From positions 1 through 5,128 of the forward strand of contig JAKPMW010000078.1 of assembly GCA_029548715.1 (NCBI GenBank): DNA of 5,128 nucleotides, read 5' to 3'. Positions 1 through 5,128 of this stretch are shown piece by piece; the first letter of the stretch is position 1; every line of letters starts with the position of its first letter. Under the pieces are notes generated by a model. It ran no database searches. It worked only from the letters and a program-made list of their open reading frames with translations, and was not told the origin of the DNA. The position numbers and the translations under genes are program-made. Origin of the DNA: Spirochaetota bacterium. Its GTDB lineage: Bacteria > Spirochaetota > JAGLSM01 > JAKPMW01.

Positions 1-360
1 TGGTGCCGGATATGGCTCCCCGGATACTATACCGATCTCGCCTCCTGGCTTGCGGAACCTGTGCCCGTGTTCGGACAGGACGAACGCCGGAGGTTTGTCG
101 CCGATATCGCGGGTCCGGTTGATGACCACCTTGTGGTCATCCGCTTCTTCTGCTGTGTCCATGCCCGTTCCTGGGTACGTCTGAGCGCTTTGCACAATCT
201 CGAAGACGAGTTTCTTGTCACGCATTGTTCATCACGGCGACATGCGGTTCTCACCCATACTCCGTCCGCTGATGACAGCAGGACCGAACCGCTCTGGAAG
301 GCTGTCCGGAAATTCCAGGAATCACTGGGAACAGCCTCGGAGCTTGAAGCCAAACGGGCA
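1..360 (+). other. Unassigned N-terminal part of the giant protein
   Basis: Residues 1-120 precede the exonuclease. I recognise no domain. The stretch is rich in Trp, Arg and aromatic residues, includes a hydrophobic strand-like segment around residues 124-132 of the nucleotide-encoded window rows (about residues 44-51, with the pair Cys51-Cys52), and ends in a polar helix-like part around residues 98-120. It reads as folded protein rather than as untranslated DNA. It may be the tail of a further domain that begins upstream. The frame assignment is firm; the function is unknown. Confidence 0.5.
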
Positions 361-3300
361 AAGCCGGTCATGTTTGTCACAGGACAGCACCGTCCCTGGG
401 CCTGGCTTGATGTGGAGACGGACGGAGTCGGCGAGAATGGCCGGGAGATCAGCGAATTTTTTCTTGCTCCAACCAGCGGGCAGGGAAGTCCAGCCGCGTT
501 TGTCTGGACTCCTGTGCGTTCCGCTTCAAAGCGGAGGACCGACCAGGCACTGGACACGACCGGTGTGATGCTCGAAGCCTGCCGTCAGGCTGAGATGCAT
601 ACTCTTGTCGGTCACAATATCCGCCATGATGTTTCTCTCGTTGCCCACCTCAAATACCTGCTCTCCCGCACGGATTGCACAACGGAGCAGAAACTTCGCA
701 ACCATCTCGCCGGGGAATATGCCGACAAGGGCATGCTTGTTCTGGCAGGCAATCCCTCCTTGTATCATATTGTCGATACCCTGGATATAGCCTGCCTGTT
801 TCGTCCGCATGCTCCCGATCACAGCCTTGCCGCTCTGGCTGTTGCCTGCGGGATTCAGGAAAAACAGACCCATCATGCCGACAGCGATGTGGTGCTCTTG
901 TCCGGGACCGTATCGGTATTGTGCAGGGAAGCGGCTGAGTCTCCGGTCATCCGGGCCTGTCTTTCGTTGTTGCCCCGGCAATGGCTGACAACCCGGTTTT
1001 TGATCGAACAGGGAGTCTTCTCCGATTTTTTCAATGAAGAACAGACACAAGCGGGCACGTTTTCGGGTGTGTTCAGCCGGCATGTGCAGTCCGGTCAGGC
1101 CGGACCCGGCGAAAACGCGCACGGATCGCCCGGGGAGCGGCACACCGGCAGCATCTCTCTCGAACAATGCTGTGCTTCCAGTGCATTCAGGCAAGGGATG
1201 ACGCGTCCCTCCGAGGGACAGCCAGGGCGGGCAGGAGCCCAGTATCGGGTGATGCGGACGATTGTCGATGCGATCAACCACAACGAAACGGCTGTCATCG
1301 AAGCGGGGACCGGTGTCGGGAAGACGCATGCTTTTTTGGTCCCGGTCATCGAGTATCTGGTCAACAATCCTGCAGAACGCTTTGTCATTTCGGCACACAC
1401 CAAGGCACAACAGGACCAGATAAAGTCTGTGCTTGACTCCATCGTGCCGAATCTGCCGAGCGGATTCGGGTACACGGTTGTCAAGGGCAAAGGGAACTAT
1501 CTCTGTCTCTCGAGATTTTTTGCGGCGGCCGACCTGGCGCTTGAAGAGATGGATGGACTGGAACAACAAAAGAGTTTGAAGCGTGAAGAACGGCAGGTCC
1601 TTGAGCGCCACCGGGCCTGTGTCATCTGGTCCGTCCTCGTCATGATGATGCACGTCACAGACAGGGGCTGGGAAGGACTTCTGGATGATGTGCCTGTCCA
1701 TGCACAGGTTTCCTGGGATCCGGCCGGCGAGTTTTCTTCCGGAGCGGCGTATGCCGATCGTCTGTCGAAGTGTGGCGAGTGCACATGGTCCAGCGTCTGC
1801 CATATTCAGCGCAAAGTCCAGCGCATCAAGAGCCCGGGAACACGGTTGCTGATTGTCAATGATGCGATCCTGCTCTCGGAAGCGGAAACGACAGATGAAG
1901 ATGCTCTCAGGGGGCATTCCTTCAAACGGCTGGCACGGTCGTTTGCGAGCAATCTTGTCATGGACGAAGCCCATCACACCGAAGAAACCTGGCGCAACAC
2001 GACGGCCAAAAGTGCGGAGAGTGCCACTTTTTCGGCTGCCCGGACACAACTGCTTGCCCTCAAGAGGATGCTCGGCCGGTTTTCGCGTGCGTCGGGAAAA
2101 AGAGGGCGGGAACAGGGACTGCCTGTTGATTCCGGTTTGGCGGAAAATTGGTACAATGCCCATCTCTCACAGGTGTACCAGATCGAAGATGCCCTGTACG
2201 AATTTGCCGGTGAGCGGGATGACGGCAAGATCTCACCATGGGGAGGGATGCGGCGACTTTCATGGAATGATGCCGGGCGAAAGCTTCTCAGGGTCCTGGT
2301 TCAACAAAACCTCATTTTTACCGGACTTCGCGAGGATGCCCATACCCATGTTGAAGATGTTTTTTCAATTCTTCTCCAACTGGCGTATGACATATCGAAC
2401 CGTACACCGATACCTGATGGCGAGCTGGCGCGAATTTTCAGATTGTTGCAACGACCCCTGTGTGCGCAACAAGAATCGCGGAACGAGACCGGGTTCGAAG
2501 CATGGTTGAAGCGGTGTGCGCAAAGACCGGAAATCGGCAGTGCAGGAAGAAAACAGATTTCGGATTGGGTCAATGGATGGGGGCTTGTGCAGGAACGCCT
2601 GATGATGGCACTCGATCCCGCAATCCTGCTCCGTCTGCTGGTGCGGGATGCCCTGCGGGAGATTCTTGCCCTCAGTTGCAAATTACGCTTTGTCGAGTCC
2701 CGATGGAATACGGATGTTGTCTCGGTCAATACGGCGCTTCTCCGGACCCTGATGCCGGGATTCGACATCAATTCAATGGACGGCCCTGTATCTCTGGTGG
2801 ACTGGCTGGATCTGCAGCTTGAACTTGGTGTCCGCATGACTCTCGCGGACCGGAAAGAGAGCCAGGGTGAAAATGAGGATGATGAAGCGGATGACGACAA
2901 TTATCTGACCCCGGCATCCCGGCGCAAGCGCAGGCGCAGGGGAAACACCATTATCGAGGCCAAGCTGTTCTCACGGGATGTATCGCGACAGCTTGCTGGT
3001 TTTTTTTCGCAATACCGGCGCTGTGTCCTTGTCTCGGCGACGATGGGGCTCGAGTCCCTTGCGCCCGGTGTTCTCAATCCACCGAGGATGGGCAAGGGGA
3101 TTGTGGGACTTGAGCGGATAGGACTCGGTACAAAACGGTTGCGGCTTTTGCTCCAGCCCACGGCATTTGATGTGGCCAACAACATGAAGCTGGCCGTACC
3201 AGCCTGGCTCCCCTGGCCCTCCCAGAGATCAAGCGAGGCCCATACAGTCGCCTCGCTGACAGAACTGGTCAGGCTGATGCGCTTGTTGCCCCATGTCGAC

Positions 3301-5128
3301 GAGCCCTTTGCCGCCAAGATGCTCTCCCTCTGGACTTCGCGGTTGGTGCTCAAGACTGCTGCCGGGTTGACCCCGGGGTTGATGGCCGGGATTCAGGTCG
3401 GAATCTATGCCCAGGGGACGTCTTCGTACAAGAATCTTGTCGAGCGTTTTGTCCAGCCCGGACATTCGGTCCTCCTTGGATCACAGACCTATGGCGAGGG
3501 ATTTGACGTGGCACAACACCCCGGGCTGGATCCGGCTGCCGCCAACCGCAACCCGGCCGTATTTCTGGTCATCAATAAAATTCCATTTCCCCCGATGAAT
3601 GATCCTGTCCATGCCTCGATCTGCGCTGACATGGAATTCGAGGACCTTGTACACGGATACAGACGTTCGTTTCACGAACATGCCAGCGACAATAATGCCC
3701 GCAATCAGGCCAGGGATACTGCGCTGGCACCGACCGTCTTTGAACGCTATATCCTCCCCCTGACCATCCGCAATTTCAAGCAATGGACCGGGCGACTCCT
3801 GCGGAAGGAACAGGATCGCGGGATGATTTTTATCCTCGATCCACGGATTGTCCACAAGCGGTTTGGACTCGACCTTCTCCATGCGATCGCCGGCCAGAAT
3901 GGTCAACATCCCCGCCTTGTTGTCTATGGCAAGTCGTATGCGAAGGATCTTTCGCGGCACCGTGAACGGGTCAATGCCCTCCTTTCGTCCGCCTGTCACT
4001 CTGGCTTGCCGGTTTCACAATGGAAGGCCCCCGAATATGTCGGTGCTCTGGCCTGCGCCGAGTTGGCCGGAATAAACCCGGTTTTTCAGGAATTCAGGGC
4101 CGACCGTGTCGGACAGCTTGCGGTCTGGGAAGGACCCGAGTTGCACGAGCGGATCAGGACCCTCTCCGATGACCAGGCAGGGCCGGGACACCATGGGAAT
4201 GATGTTCCGATCGGATTGATCCAGGCCAATCGCAGCCTCTTCCGGCTGGCGGATGCTCTTTTTGTCCGCAGTAACGCTGTCGTCCCCATCGATGGTCCCG
4301 TGGATCTTGTCGGGATCCTGCAGGATTGGTCCCTGCGCACATCCCATCCCGAGATCTTCAATTCTGTGCTGACCGGCTTGCTCGGGCGGGATCGGCCACC
4401 CAGGCTGCATCGGCTTGGTGACAATCTGCGTGATCTCGAAATTTATACCCGCGAGTGGCTCAGACACGCGGTCAAAAAAACCGGAAGTTTGCCTGCCCAT
4501 GCCTCGCGATCGCTTCTGGTTCTGGTCGAATCGCTCAACAAGGGATTGCATCCCGTTTTCCGCTATGACGGGAGTGGCGTGCATATTGACAGCCAGTACG
4601 AAGTCTCACGGACGGTCATGGAAAACGGCAGGCCCGTCTTTTTTTCCCTTCCGACGAGTTTCGGGAAATCGTTTTGCTACCAGGCACCAGCACTGATCGG
4701 AAAGGGCCTGACCGTTGTTTTCGAACCAACCAAGGTTCTGGTGCAGGACCAGGTTGTCTCGCTCGGATCCGCTCTTCCGGAGATCCAGTACGCGGTTGCC
4801 GGATTGTGCGAGGACTTTGGTGATGCGGACGAAATCCTCGCACGCCTTGAGCGGTGTGATCCGACACTCAAATTGCTCTGGTTGACTCCGAAACAGTTGT
4901 CCAATACCGCGTTGTGGATGCGTCTTGTGGCGCATCCGCATATAGAACGCTTTGTCTTTGACGAGTACCACATGACAGTCCTTTGGGGACAAAACGAACT
5001 GGATCCCGAATACGGGCTGGCCTGGTCACTGGTCGGACACTGCCGGAGGCGGGCGGTCTCACGGGGCCAACCCAAGCCCGGCGTCTTTGGTTTTACGGCG
5101 ACCGCATCGGTCGAGCTGGACCGGATCG
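1..5128 (+). CDS. Giant multidomain protein: DnaQ-like exonuclease, DinG-like helicase and RecQ-like helicase in one chain (partial at both ends)
   Basis: Frame 1 is open for all 1,709 complete codons, so the gene enters from upstream and leaves downstream. The first in-frame ATG is at 370, only a few codons before the Exo I motif. The sequence before it also reads like protein, and neither GTG 61 nor GTG 67 has a convincing ribosome binding site, so I place the start outside the window. Domains in order are: unassigned N-terminus (1-120), DEDDh 3'-5' exonuclease (about 125-310), linker, XPD/DinG helicase with iron-sulfur cysteines (about 401-1296), unassigned region (about 1297-1525), and the first lobe of a RecQ-like helicase (about 1526 to the end). 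No signal peptide or membrane segment is visible, so a cytoplasmic DNA-processing enzyme is expected. A complete second RecQ lobe would add about 200 residues or more. The catalytic motifs of the exonuclease and DinG parts look intact. The substrate and pathway are unknown; repair or anti-invader defence is inference. Confidence 0.95.
373..930 (+). other. DnaQ-like DEDDh 3'-5' exonuclease domain
   Basis: This is the proofreading-type nuclease fold that removes nucleotides from 3' ends using two metal ions. All three Exo motifs are visible. Exo I is WLDVETDG, giving Asp137 and Glu139. Exo II is GHNIRHDVSLV, giving Asn206 and Asp210. Exo III is HHADSD, giving His291 and Asp296 with the H-x4-D spacing of the DnaQ (epsilon) group, preceded by the usual HSLAALAVACGI segment (274-285). 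The four acidic residues and the histidine define the DEDDh subclass and suggest an active enzyme. The order exonuclease then DinG helicase matches the exonuclease-containing DinG proteins of Firmicutes. RNA or DNA as substrate cannot be decided from sequence. Confidence 0.88.
931..1200 (+). other. Linker between exonuclease and DinG helicase
   Basis: Residues 311-400 start with a helix-like segment (to about 350) and continue into a Gly/Ser/His-rich, poorly ordered stretch (about 355-385, including SGQAGPGENAHGSPGER). A flexible tether between nuclease and helicase is the likely reading. I see no catalytic motif here. Confidence 0.55.
1504..1800 (+). other. Candidate 4Fe-4S cluster domain of the DinG helicase
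   Basis: Four cysteines sit where XPD/DinG helicases hold their iron-sulfur cluster, between Walker A and Walker B. Cys502 lies in the NYLC signature, and Cys591, Cys594 and Cys600 form a C-x2-C-x5-C group. The gap between the first and second cysteines is about 89 residues, close to the roughly 74 in E. coli DinG. In this family the cluster wedges the duplex apart and is needed for unwinding. Cys520 lies between them and is probably not a ligand. Cluster binding is inferred from position and spacing. Confidence 0.8.
1981..3000 (+). other. Oversized arch-like insertion between Walker B and motif III
   Basis: About 350 residues separate DEAH (655-658) from the SAT motif (1012-1014). XPD/DinG proteins carry their Arch domain here, but this one is unusually long. 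It reads as mostly helical, with a stretch of about 30 very charged residues near its end. I recognise no additional catalytic motif. It may be an enlarged Arch domain or a partner-binding or DNA-binding addition. Confidence 0.6.
2848..2943 (+). other. Acidic-then-basic low-complexity segment
   Basis: Residues about 950-981 run from a block rich in Asp and Glu (956-966, including ENEDDEADDD) into a basic block of Arg and Lys (974-980, RRKRRRR). It is almost certainly a disordered, exposed loop inside the helicase insertion. The basic patch could touch nucleic acid or neutralise the acidic patch; this is inference. Confidence 0.7.
3889..4575 (+). other. Unassigned region between the two helicases
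   Basis: About 230 residues (roughly 1297-1525) follow the DPR...FG end of the DinG domain and precede the RecQ-like Q-motif region. I see no Walker motif, zinc-binding cysteine set or nuclease signature. The composition (alternating hydrophobic and charged residues, many Leu and Arg) fits a folded, largely helical domain rather than a floppy linker. It could be a dedicated accessory domain joining the two motors. Confidence 0.5.
4576..5128 (+). other. First RecA-like lobe of a RecQ-like superfamily 2 helicase (truncated by window end)
   Basis: Residues about 1526 to 1709 match the N-terminal lobe of RecQ helicases. Gln1532 stands at the Q-motif position. Walker A with its flank is LPTSFGKSFCYQAPAL (1550-1565), close to the RecQ pattern PTGxGKSxCYQxPAL. 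Motif Ia is FEPTKVLVQDQV (1574-1585), like the RecQ PLxxLMxDQV. Motif Ib is WLTPKQL (1627-1633). Walker B is DEYH (1654-1657) followed by a WG and a PEY, as in the RecQ aromatic-rich loop. Motif III is GFTATA (1697-1702). RecQ enzymes move 3'-5' on DNA. The second lobe, with motifs IV-VI, and any zinc-binding or HRDC domain must lie downstream. Tyr in place of Ala in DEAH, and Ser-Phe in place of Gly in Walker A, mark it as a divergent branch. Confidence 0.85.

Larger units (their letters stand above)
1201..3888 (+). other. XPD/DinG-family superfamily 2 DNA helicase domain
   Basis: The helicase motifs appear in DinG order. They are: a Q-motif-like R410-x3-Q414; Walker A EAGTGVGKT (434-442); motif Ia ISAHTKAQQDQ (463-473); the family signature KGKGNYLC (495-502); LLIVNDAILL (616-625), where DinG proteins usually have Asn-His; Walker B DEAH (655-658); motif III VSAT (1011-1014); motif IV LWTS (1110-1113); motif V YGEGFDV (1164-1170); the DinG-type segment NKIPFPPMNDP (1192-1202); and motif VI Q1261-x2-GR-x2-R1268 followed by a DPR. 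Members unwind DNA 5'-3' and act on R-loops, D-loops, forks and G-quadruplexes. At nearly 900 residues the domain is longer than whole E. coli DinG (716), because of a large insertion between Walker B and motif III. All ATPase motifs look intact, so activity is expected. Confidence 0.93.

Noticed and set aside
370..372. First in-frame ATG as the true start of the gene
   Set aside because: The frame is open and protein-like for 123 codons before it. Starting here would leave only a dozen residues before the Exo I motif and would discard plausible folded sequence. It remains possible but is not preferred.
526..2163. A 545-codon open frame on the minus strand opposite the exonuclease and the front of the DinG helicase
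   Set aside because: It lies in exact codon register with the + strand frame and stays open because that frame uses almost no TTA, CTA or TCA codons there. Its translation is rich in Arg, Pro, Cys and His and shows no recognisable domain, while the + strand carries complete catalytic motifs over the same bases.
1853..2509. A 218-codon + strand open frame starting at an ATG, out of frame with the large gene
   Set aside because: It overlaps Walker B and the insertion of the DinG helicase. Its product is rich in Arg, Ser, Met and Cys without any recognisable motif, as expected of a shifted-frame shadow.
3000..3007. T8 run considered as part of a terminator
   Set aside because: No GC-rich hairpin precedes it, and it lies inside the helicase coding frame just before motif III.
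3481..4584. Minus-strand open frames of 172 and 189 codons (3481-3999 and 4015-4584)
   Set aside because: Both overlap helicase coding sequence on the + strand and are explained by the same codon bias. Neither shows a domain or a convincing ribosome binding site.
1..5128. CRISPR array, tRNA or rRNA gene, insertion sequence, inverted repeats
   Set aside because: No regularly spaced repeats, tRNA-like arms, rRNA-like segments or terminal inverted repeats were seen by eye; the whole length is accounted for by one coding frame. A Type IV CRISPR link through CasDinG was considered, but the exonuclease and RecQ parts do not fit that protein.

Overview
The window is one uninterrupted coding frame. 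Reading from base 1 on the + strand, all 1,709 complete codons are sense codons with no stop, and the frame runs off both ends. There is no complete gene, no intergenic space, and no RNA gene, promoter, terminator or mobile element that I can support. The protein is therefore longer than 1,709 residues, and both its start and its stop lie outside the window.

Residue numbers count from the window edge. The layout is: 1-120, an unassigned N-terminal part; about 125-310, a DnaQ-type DEDDh 3'-5' exonuclease domain with all three Exo motifs; 311-400, a low-complexity linker; about 401-1296, an XPD/DinG-type superfamily 2 helicase with Walker A, four candidate iron-sulfur cysteines, DEAH and motifs III-VI, plus an oversized insertion; about 1297-1525, an unassigned region; and from about 1526 onward, the first RecA-like lobe of a RecQ-like helicase (PTSFGKS, DEYH, TATA), cut by the window end.

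The combination is the interesting part. Exonuclease-DinG fusions and exonuclease-RecQ fusions (human WRN) are each known, but I know of no characterised protein that carries an exonuclease, a DinG helicase and a RecQ helicase in one chain. DinG/XPD enzymes normally move 5'-3' and RecQ enzymes 3'-5'. One polypeptide with both plus a nuclease suggests, by inference only, a single-chain analogue of the RecBCD plan, with two motors on opposite strands and one nuclease. A role in DNA repair or in defence against foreign DNA would fit, but nothing in the window shows the genomic neighbourhood.

The organism is probably a bacterium of moderately high GC content (the rows I counted were roughly 48-60%). 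Leucine is written mainly as CTG, CTC, CTT and TTG, and I saw no TTA or CTA codons in the frame. That bias leaves long accidental open frames on the opposite strand. I cannot name a genus.
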